From Tunturibacter empetritectus (GTDB lineage: Bacteria > Acidobacteriota > Terriglobia > Terriglobales > Acidobacteriaceae): a DNA stretch of 64,000 nt. The notes beneath the pieces were generated by a model. That model did not search any database, had not been told where the DNA came from, and saw only the letters and a program-made list of their open reading frames with translations. The DNA lies in assembly GCF_040358985.1 (NCBI RefSeq), contig NZ_CP132932.1:682001-746000 (forward strand), given 5' to 3'. The translations under genes and the position numbers were made by a program. Numbering within the stretch: the first letter of the stretch is position 1; each line of letters begins with the position of its first letter. Of this stretch, positions 15,765 through 24,422 are shown one piece after another.

Positions 15765-16001
15765 TCACACTGCTTTAGCATCTTTCTCTTCATCCAGATC
15801 TATGACCCGCATTGCATTTCTGCCCTGCTCGACGAGCACCTGGATTCTGCCCTCTGCGGCCTCCAGCTCCTTCTTGCAGGCGTTCGAGAGCTTCAGGCCC
15901 TCCTCGAACAGATGCACCGAGTCGTCGAGCGAGAGGTCTCCTCGCTCCAGCTTTTCGACTACACTCTCCAACGCTGTTAACTGCTCTTCAAAGTTTGCCA
16001 T
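15765..16001 (-). CDS. xseB: Exodeoxyribonuclease VII small subunit
   Basis: The 78-residue protein has the XseB core FEEQLTALESVVEKLERGDLSLDDSV and LFEEGLKLSNACKKELEAAE in two helices. XseB subunits coat the helical tail of XseA in the single-strand-specific exonuclease VII, which trims mismatched or damaged DNA. XseA is not in this window. The ATG overlaps the stop of the upstream fusion gene in TAATG, so translation is coupled although the functions are unrelated. Confidence 0.93.
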   Translation of the reverse strand: MANFEEQLTALESVVEKLERGDLSLDDSVHLFEEGLKLSNACKKELEAAEGRIQVLVEQGRNAMRVIDLDEEKDAKAV

Positions 16002-17941
16002 TATGCAACCTCAACCGCGGCTAGACCGAGCACGTCGGCTGCGACGCCGTATCGTCCGAAGGGCGCACTGACCTGAACGCCCTGCACCATGGGCTTCGCC
16101 TCGGCGAGCATCTCCTGCGCGATCTTGACGCCCTCGAGCCTGCCTGCCTCGGGCGTTAACGCCTTCGCCATCCGCGCCATGATCTCATCCGGCATGCTGA
16201 CGCGCAGATCGTTCTTCATAAACTCCGCGTTGCGCAGGCTGGTCAACGGCCAGATGCCTGCGATTACCGGGATGCGGAAGCTTTCGATTCTGCGCAGAAA
16301 CTCTTCGAGTACGCGCAGGTCGAAGACCGGCTGGGTGATGGCGTACTCCGCACCGGCCTCTACCTTGAAAGCAAATCTGCGGACCTCCTGATCCATATCC
16401 TGCACGCCGGGGTTCGCTGCTACCGCGATGGAGAAGCCGGTGGACTCGCCAATCGAGTTGTTGCCGATGTCGAGTCCGTAGTTCAGGTTCTTCACTACAT
16501 TCACCAGGCCGATTGCATCGACATCGAAGACCGCGGTCGCATTAGGATAGTTGCCCAGCTTCGGCGGATCGCCGGTGAGGCAGAGAATATTCTTCAGCCC
16601 GATCGAGGACGCGCCCAGCAGATCACTCTGAATGCTCAGCACATTGCGGTCGCGGCAGGTGTAGTGCAGAATCGTCTCGATGCCGACGTGCTGCTGGATC
16701 TGTACGCACAGGCTCTGCGCGCTCATCCTTGCGCTGGCCCGGGGCGAGTCGGGCACGTTGATCGCATCGACGCCCAGCCGGTGCATCTGCATCGCTCCGT
16801 CCAGCTCCTTGCTGCAGTCAATGCCCTTTGGGGGCACGATCTCGACCATCGTGACAAAGTCGCCCGCCGCTACCATCGAGCCGATCTTCGACCGTTCGGC
16901 CAGCGGTGGCGGCGCAACTTTGCTCTCCTTGATGGTGGTGGCGTTGCCGGTTGCGTCGCGCTGCATCACCTCGACGCCGCTCTCCATCGCGTCGAGCGCA
17001 CGCAGCGAACTCTTCATGGCCCGGGTGTAGCTTGGCGTGGTTCCGCAGCATCCGCCAACGATGCTCGCGCCCGCCTTCACCAGCTTGCGGGTGAAGCTGG
17101 CCATGTATTCAGGCGAGGTGAGATAGATCGTGCGCCCCTCGAAGGCCCGTGGAATTCCCGCATTCGGCATTGCTGCCAGCGGCAGCGTGGTAAGGGGCCG
17201 GATGCGCTCAATTACACTCAATACGGTCGCCGGCCCTGCGCTGCAGTTGCATCCCACCGCATCGGCGCCCCACTCGGTCAGTTTGATGGCGGCGGTCTCG
17301 GCCGAGGCCCCATCCAGGCAGTTGCCGTCTTCATCGACAGTCATCATCACCACGACGCGAACGCCGGGAGCGACGCGACGCGCTGCCAGGATCGCCTGCT
17401 CCGCCTCGGTCAGCGAGGTCATCGTCTCCACAATCAGCAGGTCTACGCCCACGCCAGGCCCGCCTTCGACCATCGCACGGATCTGCTCGGCAAAGGCATC
17501 CTGCGCCTCCTCGAGGCCAACCTTGCCCAGCGGCTCCAGCCTTACGCCCAGCGGGCCAATGGAGCCCGCCACAAACGCCTCGCAGGCCTGCTTCTCCCGG
17601 ATCTGGTTGACGCACTCCCGCGCCAGCTTGACGCCAGCTACGTTGATCGCGCGCACTTGATCCTGCAGCCCGTGCTGTCCCAGGCGAAACCGGTTGCCGC
17701 CAAAGGTGTTGGTCTCGACGACCTCGGCCCCCGCCTGGAGGTATTCGTTGTGGATCTCGCGCACGAGGTCCGGCTGCGAGAGGTTCAGCTCGTCGTAACA
17801 GCGGTTGATGAAGACGCCGCGCGCGTAGAGCATCGTGCCCATGGCTCCGTCGCACAGTACTGTTGCGCCGTCAAACAACCGGCCGGCCGCAGCATAGCCT
17901 GCAACAGACGCCAACTCCGCACTCCGTACCTCATCCGCCAT
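16001..17941 (-). CDS. Bifunctional homocysteine S-methyltransferase / methylenetetrahydrofolate reductase
   Basis: A 646-residue fusion like Bacillus YitJ. Residues about 20-310 are the homocysteine-binding barrel (LCDGAMGTMLYARG near the start) with zinc cysteines in VGCNCSAGP and in GGCCGTTP near residue 300. Residues about 345-640 are a MetF-type FAD domain (FVTMVEIVPPKG, CLTGDPPKLGNYPNA, EAGAEYAITQPVFD, PVIAGIWPL). Together they make 5-methyl-THF and pass a methyl group to homocysteine, from S-methylmethionine, SAM or methyl-THF depending on the homologue. I start at the ATG at 17941, with GGAG 6 nt upstream. No SAM riboswitch is visible in the 170 bp upstream. Residue positions are approximate. 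Confidence 0.9.
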   Translation of the reverse strand: MADEVRSAELASVAGYAAAGRLFDGATVLCDGAMGTMLYARGVFINRCYDELNLSQPDLVREIHNEYLQAGAEVVETNTFGGNRFRLGQHGLQDQVRAINVAGVKLARECVNQIREKQACEAFVAGSIGPLGVRLEPLGKVGLEEAQDAFAEQIRAMVEGGPGVGVDLLIVETMTSLTEAEQAILAARRVAPGVRVVVMMTVDEDGNCLDGASAETAAIKLTEWGADAVGCNCSAGPATVLSVIERIRPLTTLPLAAMPNAGIPRAFEGRTIYLTSPEYMASFTRKLVKAGASIVGGCCGTTPSYTRAMKSSLRALDAMESGVEVMQRDATGNATTIKESKVAPPPLAERSKIGSMVAAGDFVTMVEIVPPKGIDCSKELDGAMQMHRLGVDAINVPDSPRASARMSAQSLCVQIQQHVGIETILHYTCRDRNVLSIQSDLLGASSIGLKNILCLTGDPPKLGNYPNATAVFDVDAIGLVNVVKNLNYGLDIGNNSIGESTGFSIAVAANPGVQDMDQEVRRFAFKVEAGAEYAITQPVFDLRVLEEFLRRIESFRIPVIAGIWPLTSLRNAEFMKNDLRVSMPDEIMARMAKALTPEAGRLEGVKIAQEMLAEAKPMVQGVQVSAPFGRYGVAADVLGLAAVEVA

Positions 17942-18120
17942 AGCCGTCTCCAATGTGTTCCTACCATCTTAAGCCACGCGGCGGACCCGCTCCAAACCAA
18001 TAAAATGCAAGCCTTTGCGGATTGCTCCCAAACCATGGTCTGGCGCGTCTTTTGTTATACTCGGCAGATAGCCGCGGCCGCCAGATTATGCCTCAGCGCT
18101 CAGGTTGGAGTTAGTTACCG

Positions 18121-19671
18121 TTGACGAATCGAAGTCTCTTTACCCAGTCTCTCCGTGCCCAGATCTTCTGCGGCCTGCTGATCGCCGCCTTCACGCTGGG
18201 ACTCACAGCCTGCGGCCCGTACTACTACAAATTCCCCCAGTATCCCTTCGCCAACCGCCCGATTCCACCCAGTAAGCTTGCCCAACGCGTGATGATTGGC
18301 GTGACGGCCAACGGCGGCACCAGCGGCAGCTTACAGATCGTCGATGCGAAGCGCGATCTGCGCAACAACGTAGAGAACACGAAGCCCTCGTTCTCCATCA
18401 GCGGATACTCGTCCGGCTATCCCAATCTCATTCTCAACTTCCCCTCTGAGATCGCCGGTTACGTCTACTCGAATACGCTGGGCGACGTTCAGATCATCAA
18501 CTACGGCACCGAGTCCGCCAGCAGTAATGCGGGCAGCTTCCCCGGCTCCACGAGCATCGCTGTTCCTCCGACCTTCGGCCACGTGTATGCCGCCCAGGAG
18601 AACGCTGGCTTGCTTGGGATCATCGACAAGATCACCGGAGGGACTTACGAGCTCAACCTGCCGAATGTCTACCGGGTGGTCGTCAACCAGGGCGACACGG
18701 TCATCCTGGCGATGGTCCGCAACTCCAACTCGGTGTACCGCGTCATCAAGCTGAACGCCAATCAGTACCTCACCTCGACCGCTGCCATTGCCGCAATCGG
18801 TGCGGTGGACTGCCAGCCCTTCAACCTTCCCATCTACTGCGTTATCCCGGTAAATGTCGGAGGCAACACGACCGCCTTCGACCGGCCTGCCGGAGCCTAC
18901 TTCTCCCTTGACGGCAACACGGTCTACGTTCTCAACTGCGGCGCTGAGTGCGGTGGAACCACTTCCAGCATCACCTACCTCCTGCCGGGCGCGCTTCAGG
19001 TCAACAGCTACACCAACAGCACTGTGCCGGCACAGCAGAACCCCAACGCCTTCTCCTCCAATCTCCCGGTCCCAGGCGGGGTCACGACGGCAGTCTCTGA
19101 TGGGAATAATCTTTACGTCGCCGGTCAGCAGCGGCAGCCGGACGGGCTCTTTGCCGGCAATCTGTCCATCATCAGCCTCGCGACCAACGCCGTCACCAGC
19201 ACGGTCTCCATCTCCGACGGCTCTCACAACAAGATCCTCTTCGCTGACGACAACACTCTGTGGATCGGCTCCCAGCTCTGTGCCACTGGAGAGCGCGCAG
19301 CCCGTGCAGCCCAGCAGATCGCAGCCGGCCAGGCCACCGACCAGAGCGCGAACTACAACTGTCTCACGCGCGTGGTTCTGCCGTCGGGTTCCACCGCGGC
19401 CAGCGCCTCCATCGTTCCTGCAGTCACGCAGAGTGCAACGTCGCCCGTCGTCGTCCCTTACCCGAACACGAACCAGAACCAGTATTACTATGGCGACTTG
19501 ACTGGCCTCTGCTGGGTTCAGGGCTTCCACAAGGTTTACACCGCCTACGGGGGGCAGGTGCATGCCTTCAATACAACAGACGGCTCCGAGATCAACAACG
19601 CCAACATTACCGTTCAGGGCACCGCGCTCGATGTTGCCTACCTGGACGCCGTGACCGACGCAGCCAACTAA
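18121..19671 (+). CDS. Hypothetical lipoprotein with propeller-like repeats
   Basis: A 516-residue secreted lipoprotein. The N-terminal region has a positively charged start, a hydrophobic core and the lipobox LTAC about residue 31. The rest is rich in Asn, Thr, Ser and Gly, with repeated blade-like strands (VYAAQENAGLLGIIDKITGG, NTVYVLNCGAEC, GNNLYVAGQQ, NTLWIGSQLC), as in YVTN/beta-propeller lipoproteins of Acidobacteriota. Several Cys pairs may form disulphides in the periplasm. The TTG start follows GGAG by 10 nt, and TATACT near 18056 is a plausible -10 box. No substrate or partner is visible. A long antisense frame over this gene is a composition artefact. Confidence 0.75.
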   Translation: MTNRSLFTQSLRAQIFCGLLIAAFTLGLTACGPYYYKFPQYPFANRPIPPSKLAQRVMIGVTANGGTSGSLQIVDAKRDLRNNVENTKPSFSISGYSSGYPNLILNFPSEIAGYVYSNTLGDVQIINYGTESASSNAGSFPGSTSIAVPPTFGHVYAAQENAGLLGIIDKITGGTYELNLPNVYRVVVNQGDTVILAMVRNSNSVYRVIKLNANQYLTSTAAIAAIGAVDCQPFNLPIYCVIPVNVGGNTTAFDRPAGAYFSLDGNTVYVLNCGAECGGTTSSITYLLPGALQVNSYTNSTVPAQQNPNAFSSNLPVPGGVTTAVSDGNNLYVAGQQRQPDGLFAGNLSIISLATNAVTSTVSISDGSHNKILFADDNTLWIGSQLCATGERAARAAQQIAAGQATDQSANYNCLTRVVLPSGSTAASASIVPAVTQSATSPVVVPYPNTNQNQYYYGDLTGLCWVQGFHKVYTAYGGQVHAFNTTDGSEINNANITVQGTALDVAYLDAVTDAAN

Positions 19672-19749
19672 TGCAGGCTCAGACACAGGGTTCAGGTCAA
19701 AGGAAGACTCTGTCCTGCGCCTGAGCTCTGAGTTTTGTTTCTGAGCCCT

Positions 19750-20481
19750 ATGTCCTCGCCCGCACAACTCGACATCCTGGCCATTGCAGCCCATCGCGAC
19801 GACGTCGAACAGACCTGCGGCGGCACTCTGATGGCCATGCACGCCCGCGGCTGGACGACGGGGATCCTCGATCTCACCCAGGGCGAGTCCGGCACCCGCG
19901 GCACCGCCGCCGATCGCGAGTCTGAGGCCAACGCTGCCGCGCGCATCCTCAACGTCGCTCATCGTGAGGCGCTCGACCTTCCCGATGGCAACGTCGAGAA
20001 CACCCTGGTCAATCGTCTCAAGCTGGCAGCCGTCCTGCGCCGCCTGCGCCCCCGCGTTGTAATCCTTCCCTACTGGCAGGGCCGCCATCCCGACCACTAC
20101 ACCACAGCCACGCTAGGCTACGAGGCCTGCTTCGTCAGCGGCCTCGCTAAGGTCGTAACGCCCGGCGAACTCCACCCGCCACATCGGCCGTACAAGATCC
20201 TCTATGCAAGCCTCTATGCCGACGTGCGTCCCACATTCGTCGTCGACATCACACCGTTTGCCGAGCAGCGCCTACAGTCTCTGCTGGCCTACCACTCGCA
20301 GTACGGCGCGCAGCCTGAAGGCAGTGGCCTCTTCGTCCCCGAAGAGGAGATCCGCGAGCGAACTTTCGCCACAGCGCGCCACTACGGTTTGCTGGCCGGA
20401 GTCCGCTACGCCGAGCCCTTTATTCAGAAAGAAGTATGTCTTGTTGATGACATCATGATTCTTCCAGTCCAATCAATCTAA
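19750..20481 (+). CDS. bshB1: Bacillithiol biosynthesis deacetylase BshB1-type (PIG-L family)
   Basis: A 243-residue LmbE/PIG-L metalloenzyme. The zinc site reads A14-HRDD-V19 near the N-terminus and GRHPDHYTT further on; the GESGTRGTAADRESEANAAARIL block is typical of BshB1. The enzyme removes the acetyl group from GlcNAc-malate to give GlcN-malate, the second step to bacillithiol, a low-molecular-weight thiol. BshA and BshC are not in the window. The ATG at 19750 is taken because the frame upstream of it starts with an isolated TTG; neither has a clear ribosome site. Other PIG-L deacetylase activities are possible. Confidence 0.82.
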   Translation: MSSPAQLDILAIAAHRDDVEQTCGGTLMAMHARGWTTGILDLTQGESGTRGTAADRESEANAAARILNVAHREALDLPDGNVENTLVNRLKLAAVLRRLRPRVVILPYWQGRHPDHYTTATLGYEACFVSGLAKVVTPGELHPPHRPYKILYASLYADVRPTFVVDITPFAEQRLQSLLAYHSQYGAQPEGSGLFVPEEEIRERTFATARHYGLLAGVRYAEPFIQKEVCLVDDIMILPVQSI

Positions 20482-20576
20482 CCGCGAATGTTATTATCTC
20501 CGCAATCCGTTTCAGGGCACATTTCGTCATCACAACGAAGGTGCAGCTAGGAACGGGCACTCAGGAGAGGTCCATC

Positions 20577-21518
20577 GTGGAAAAAAAGCTTAATGATTTA
20601 GTAGATAAGGCTCTATCCCGCCGGAAGTTTTTGGCGGGAGCAGGGACGGCCGCTGCCGGCGCAATGATGATCGGTTGCAACAACAGCACACCAGCACCAA
20701 CCACTACACCAACCCCGACACCAACCCCGCTCGACATCCCCGACAATGACATTCTGAACTTCGCCCTCAACCTGGAGTATCTTGAGGCCGAGTTCTACCT
20801 CTATGCCGCGACTGGCTCCGGTCTCTCCACCGCCGATGCACTCAGTGGGGCGGGCACCACGATCGTTCCCCCCGGCATCAAGGCAGTGCCATGGACTAGT
20901 CCGATCTTCGCCCAGTACGCGGCCGAGATCGCCCAGGATGAGCTAAATCACGTTCGCTTCCTCCAGGCAGCCATCACCGGAAACAAGGGGACCCCAGTTT
21001 CCCGCCCTGCCCTCGACCTCACCTTCTTCGGTCCGCTGGCTGTCGCAGCCAAGATCACCGCGACTCCCACCTTCAATCCCTTCGACGGCAATAACGACTT
21101 CCTTATCGGAGCCTTTGTCTTTGAAGACGTCGGCGTTACGGCCTACAGTGGCGCTGCTCCTCTGCTGGCCAACAACAATATCCTGAACGCTGCTGCCGGC
21201 ATCCAGGCAGTCGAAGCCTACCACGCCGCCGAGATTCGCACTCTGATCACTGCCGTAGATGGCGCAGCCGGAAATCAGACCTACACCACCATTGCCAACC
21301 AGGTATCCGCTCTCCGCGCCACACTCGGCGGAGGTAATGAGACTGCCCTCAGCGTCAGCAGCATCGTCGCTGCCGATCCCACCAACGCCATCGCCTTCCA
21401 CCGCACAACCGATCAGGTTCTGCACATTGTGTACGGCGCGGCGGGCGGAGCAGGCCTCTCCAAGGGCGGCTTCTTCCCCAATGGACTCAACGGCTCGATC
21501 TCAGTAACAGCTTCCTAA
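20577..21518 (+). CDS. Exported ferritin-like domain protein, copy 1 (Tat lipoprotein)
   Basis: A 313-residue protein with a Tat-type signal (S14-R15-R16-K-F-L) and a lipobox ending at C34, then a Thr/Pro spacer. The mature part is a ferritin-like four-helix domain with carboxylate and His motifs: NLEYLEAEFYLYA, EIAQDELNHVRFLQ and IQAVEAYHAAEIRTL, and the FEDVGVTAYSGAAPLL helix. Such domains bind a di-iron centre, but the substrate of this exported class is unknown. GTG at 20577 is chosen because AGGAGAGG lies just upstream. The next gene, 13 bp downstream, encodes a paralogue, so the two likely form one transcript ending at the terminator at 22572. Confidence 0.82.
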   Translation: MEKKLNDLVDKALSRRKFLAGAGTAAAGAMMIGCNNSTPAPTTTPTPTPTPLDIPDNDILNFALNLEYLEAEFYLYAATGSGLSTADALSGAGTTIVPPGIKAVPWTSPIFAQYAAEIAQDELNHVRFLQAAITGNKGTPVSRPALDLTFFGPLAVAAKITATPTFNPFDGNNDFLIGAFVFEDVGVTAYSGAAPLLANNNILNAAAGIQAVEAYHAAEIRTLITAVDGAAGNQTYTTIANQVSALRATLGGGNETALSVSSIVAADPTNAIAFHRTTDQVLHIVYGAAGGAGLSKGGFFPNGLNGSISVTAS

Positions 21519-21531
21519 GGACGGAGACATC

Positions 21532-22551
21532 ATGGCAACTTTAGAGACACAGCAGCTCGATGAAATTATCGTCAGCACCCGGCGAAAGATGCTCACCAAG
21601 GGAGGCGCCGCGCTGGCCGCTCTTGCCTTCGGAGCAGCCGCAACCCCTAAAAAAGCAGAGGCCCAGTCGGCTGCCATCGGCGACTCGGACATCCTCAACT
21701 TCGCTCTCAACCTGGAGTATCTCGAGGCGCAGTTCTACAACCTCGCGGTCTACGGAGTAACCATCGACAAACTGTCGACGCCGATTCCCATCAGCGTCAA
21801 CGGCACCACCGGCGGCACGGTCGCGCTAAGCCCGACCTTCGCCAAGGTTCCATTCTCACTATCCTACGTACAGGCCTATGCCACGGAGACCGCAACGGAA
21901 GAAGGTAAGCACGTCCTCTTCCTCCAGAGCGCGCTCAGCACCAAGGCCGTCTCGATGCCCAACATCGATCTGTTCACTTCTTTCAACACCCTTGCCGCGG
22001 CAGCGATGATCGGTCCAAGCTTCGACCCCTTCGCAAGCGACGCCAACTTCCTGATCGGCGCTTATATCTTCGAGGATGTGGGAGTCTCCGCCTATCATGG
22101 AGCGGCTCCTCTGATTAGCGACAAGGTCAACATCCTCCCGGCAGCGGTTGGTATTCACGCGGTCGAGGCCTATCACGCCGGTCTCATCCGCACTACCATC
22201 AACGGTCTCGATGGCGGCGGTGGAACCGGTCCGCTCAGCACGCTGACGCAGATGATCTCGGCAGCTCGTTCTTCGCTGGCGAATCCGGATCCCACCAAAC
22301 CGATCACCACTCCGTTTGTCACCTTCACAGGCTCAGCGGCAGACGACATCGGAGTCTCCACAACCCAGGTCGCGCTCAACACCTCCACGGCGAACATCAC
22401 TGCCTCAACCATCGTTGATTGCGATCAGAACTCCCTGGGCTGGGCTCGCTCCACCTCCCAGATCCTCGCAATCGTCACCGGCACCAAACCGACCGACACG
22501 GTCCATCAGGGAGTCTTCTTCCCCAATGGCCTTAACGGTCTCATCGCATAG
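21532..22551 (+). CDS. Exported ferritin-like domain protein, copy 2 (Tat substrate)
   Basis: A 339-residue paralogue of the preceding gene. It has twin arginines R17-R18 and a probable cleavage site after AEA near residue 44, but no lipobox, so it should be released into the periplasm while its neighbour stays lipid-anchored. The same ferritin-like motifs recur (NLEYLEAQFYNLA, TATEEGKHVLFLQ, FEDVGVSAYHGAAPLI, IHAVEAYHAGLIRT), though the second motif has E-G-K-H instead of D-E-L-N-H. A GGACGGAGACATC precedes the ATG. The pair looks like a tandem duplication followed by divergence. Confidence 0.82.
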   Translation: MATLETQQLDEIIVSTRRKMLTKGGAALAALAFGAAATPKKAEAQSAAIGDSDILNFALNLEYLEAQFYNLAVYGVTIDKLSTPIPISVNGTTGGTVALSPTFAKVPFSLSYVQAYATETATEEGKHVLFLQSALSTKAVSMPNIDLFTSFNTLAAAAMIGPSFDPFASDANFLIGAYIFEDVGVSAYHGAAPLISDKVNILPAAVGIHAVEAYHAGLIRTTINGLDGGGGTGPLSTLTQMISAARSSLANPDPTKPITTPFVTFTGSAADDIGVSTTQVALNTSTANITASTIVDCDQNSLGWARSTSQILAIVTGTKPTDTVHQGVFFPNGLNGLIA

Positions 22552-22571
22552 CTCGTACTCTGAAACCAACA

Positions 22572-22606
22572 AAAGAGCCGCGGCCCTCCAAGCTGCGGCT
22601 CTTTTT
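22572..22606 (+). terminator. Intrinsic terminator after the ferritin-like pair
   Basis: A 10-bp perfect stem, AAAGAGCCGC with GCGGCTCTTT, loop of 13 nt, and a T run (TTTTT). The reverse strand also has a T tract, so it may serve the convergent gene ending at 22638 too. Confidence 0.9.
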
Positions 22607-22637
22607 GTCCTGTTCAAAGACCTTCTTCAAGATCAGT

Positions 22638-23258
22638 TCAAACAATCACTCGCACTCGCAGCCGTTCTCTCACAAACTCCACCACCTCATCCGTCACATA
22701 GACCGGCGGCAGTATCGGCAGCACCGGCGTTCCCTCTACCAGCTTCAGCGAAACACCCTTCCACTCGGGCCTTCCGAGTACGCCTTCCGGCACCAGCACC
22801 GCATCGGCGCGATCCAGAAAGTACTTCGCAGAATCTTTGAAGTCCGCCGTCTCCGGATCGAGCACGCTTAGATAAAGATCGGGCCGCAGAAACCGCAGGA
22901 TGCTGTTCGACTCGATCACCACATTCTCCGCGCGCTCCATCTCCTTACGAATGCGCGGCATCGCCTCGGACAGATCGCCTGCCCGAGTCCTCACCCAGAA
23001 TGACCGCACCGCACCCGCCGCCAGATAGCGTCCCGAATCTGTCGTGGCATCTCCCCCCGGGCGCTCCTCACTGACTGCAACTGTGTGTTCGGCGGTCTCG
23101 CAGTCACAGGGCTCACCATTGGCTGAACACATTCCATGCCCGAACTGCGTGATCTTGAAGGCAGTCCAATGCATCTCGGGCATCGCTTCGATCAGCCCTG
23201 CTACCACGCTGGTCTTTCCAATGTTTCTTGTATGTCCGCCAACCACTACAGTCGCCAT
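22638..23258 (-). CDS. MobB-like P-loop NTPase of unknown role
   Basis: A 206-residue protein whose start, VVVGGHTRNIGKTSVVAGLIEAMP, is a P-loop in the style of MobB (molybdopterin-guanine dinucleotide protein B). A Cys-rich loop follows (MCSANGEPCDCETAEH) that could bind metal, and later VVIESNSILRFLRPDLYLSVLD resembles the Walker B region of this group. No other molybdenum-cofactor gene is near, and the Cys loop is not a MobB feature, so I do not assign cofactor biosynthesis. The gene is separated from lpxD by a composite repeat. Confidence 0.7.
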   Translation of the reverse strand: MATVVVGGHTRNIGKTSVVAGLIEAMPEMHWTAFKITQFGHGMCSANGEPCDCETAEHTVAVSEERPGGDATTDSGRYLAAGAVRSFWVRTRAGDLSEAMPRIRKEMERAENVVIESNSILRFLRPDLYLSVLDPETADFKDSAKYFLDRADAVLVPEGVLGRPEWKGVSLKLVEGTPVLPILPPVYVTDEVVEFVRERLRVRVIV

Positions 23259-23284
23259 TATTCACCGCGCTTCTGCTGATTTTA

Positions 23285-23463
23285 GTCCTTCCGGACGGGC
23301 GCCCTGCGCGGGCAGCGGGCGTTCGCACGCCTTTTTAGAGCTTTGCGTGGTCCTCCCGTTGGTCGGAATCAATCTTCCTTCGCGACCAACGGGAGCGCCA
23401 ACCGAAGGGGTATATACGCCACGAAGTGGCCGCGCTCCGCGCAGGAGGCCCGTCCGGCAGGAC
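23285..23463. repeat. Composite dispersed repeat: type B (+) joined to type A (-)
   Basis: The left arm (23285-23366) shares the ends GTCC..CCGGACGGGC and CTCCCGTTGGTCG but has the type B core GCGTTCGCACGCCTTTTTAG. The right arm (23382-23463) is a type A unit in reverse. The arms pair to give CCGTTGGTCG/CGACCAACGG around a short loop and matching outer ends, so the whole element can fold as one long hairpin. It fills the space between the MobB-like gene and lpxD. Confidence 0.85.
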
Positions 23464-23467
23464 AGCT

Positions 23468-24406
23468 TCAACGCCGCTTCAACCGCGCAAGATCCCGCAG
23501 ATACTCCTTCAAAGGTCGCGCCGGGCGCCCCCAGAACACCTCGCCCGGCCCACGCATCTTCTTCCCACTCAGCACCCCCGCTCCGCCGCCAAGAATCACG
23601 CCGGCCCCTACCGTGGCATGCTCCCCAATCCCCACCTGCCCACCCAGAATCGCGCCATCCTCCACTACACTCGAGCCCGAGATCCCCGTCTGCGCCGCGA
23701 TAATGACGTTCTTCCCAATCACGCAGTTATGTCCGATATGCACGAGGTTGTCGATCTTCGTCCCGCGCCCGATCCTCGTCTCCCCAAGCGCACCACGATC
23801 GATCGTCGTATTCGCGCCAATCTCGACATCGTCCTCCACCACCAGCCGCCCCTGCTGCGGAAAGATCAGATACTCTCCCGTCTCCGCGCTCCGCACATAA
23901 CCAAAGCCGGTAGATCCAAGCACAGCACCCGCCTGTACCACCACGCGATCCCCCAACACGGTCCCCGCATAGATCGTCACGCGCGCACCAATCTCGCATT
24001 CACTTCCAATCACCGCACCATCGCCCAGCACAGCACCCGGCCCAACCGCCGTTCCTACGCCAATCGCCACGCCCTGCCCCACCACAGCCGAAGCATGCAC
24101 ACCTGTCTGAACTCCGTTGACGCTCAACCTTCGCGCCACCTGCGCAAACGCATATTTCGCATCCGCCACCCACAACACCCTGGGATCCGGCGACCGATAG
24201 GGCGGCAGCTCCGCCGACTCCAACTTCCTGCTCGCCAGGATCACACCAGCCTTCGATTGCAGCGCCCGGCCCAACGCATCGGCTTCAACCGCAAACACAA
24301 CCGAGCTCTCGTCAGCATCCTCGATGCTCGAGACCGCCGTAATCTCAACCTCCAGCAGCGGCGCGCTCACACCAACCCAGTCTGCGATCTTGCTCATCGT
24401 TGTCAT
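23468..24406 (-). CDS. lpxD: UDP-3-O-acylglucosamine N-acyltransferase
   Basis: LpxD adds the second R-3-hydroxyacyl chain to UDP-3-O-acyl-glucosamine in lipid A synthesis, using acyl-ACP. Residues about 1-100 are the uridine-binding domain; from about 105 on there are some ten hexapeptide turns, with the catalytic-site His region [13 protein letters not shown] and the [17 protein letters not shown] tail. At 312 residues it is slightly shorter than E. coli LpxD (341). The ATG has GAGGAT 6 nt upstream. It follows the lpxL-like gene by 16 bp, so both acyltransferases are probably made from one mRNA. Confidence 0.9.
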   Translation of the reverse strand: MTTMSKIADWVGVSAPLLEVEITAVSSIEDADESSVVFAVEADALGRALQSKAGVILASRKLESAELPPYRSPDPRVLWVADAKYAFAQVARRLSVNGVQTGVHASAVVGQGVAIGVGTAVGPGAVLGDGAVIGSECEIGARVTIYAGTVLGDRVVVQAGAVLGSTGFGYVRSAETGEYLIFPQQGRLVVEDDVEIGANTTIDRGALGETRIGRGTKIDNLVHIGHNCVIGKNVIIAAQTGISGSSVVEDGAILGGQVGIGEHATVGAGVILGGGAGVLSGKKMRGPGEVFWGRPARPLKEYLRDLARLKRR

Positions 24407-24422
24407 CAGTAGATCCTCGCCA

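Noticed and set aside
15563..15778. A plus-strand ORF of 71 residues opposite the small minus-strand gene
   Set aside because: It has no ribosome site and is antisense to the better supported 45-residue frame and the xseB end.
17954..18120. SAM riboswitch before the homocysteine methyltransferase fusion
   Set aside because: The 170 bp hold no recognisable aptamer stems or conserved AAGAG-type core; only ordinary spacer sequence was seen.
18331..20097. A 588-residue open frame on the minus strand
   Set aside because: It is antisense to the propeller-like lipoprotein and bshB1, both of which have strong protein-level features; the antisense product is low-complexity with no motif.
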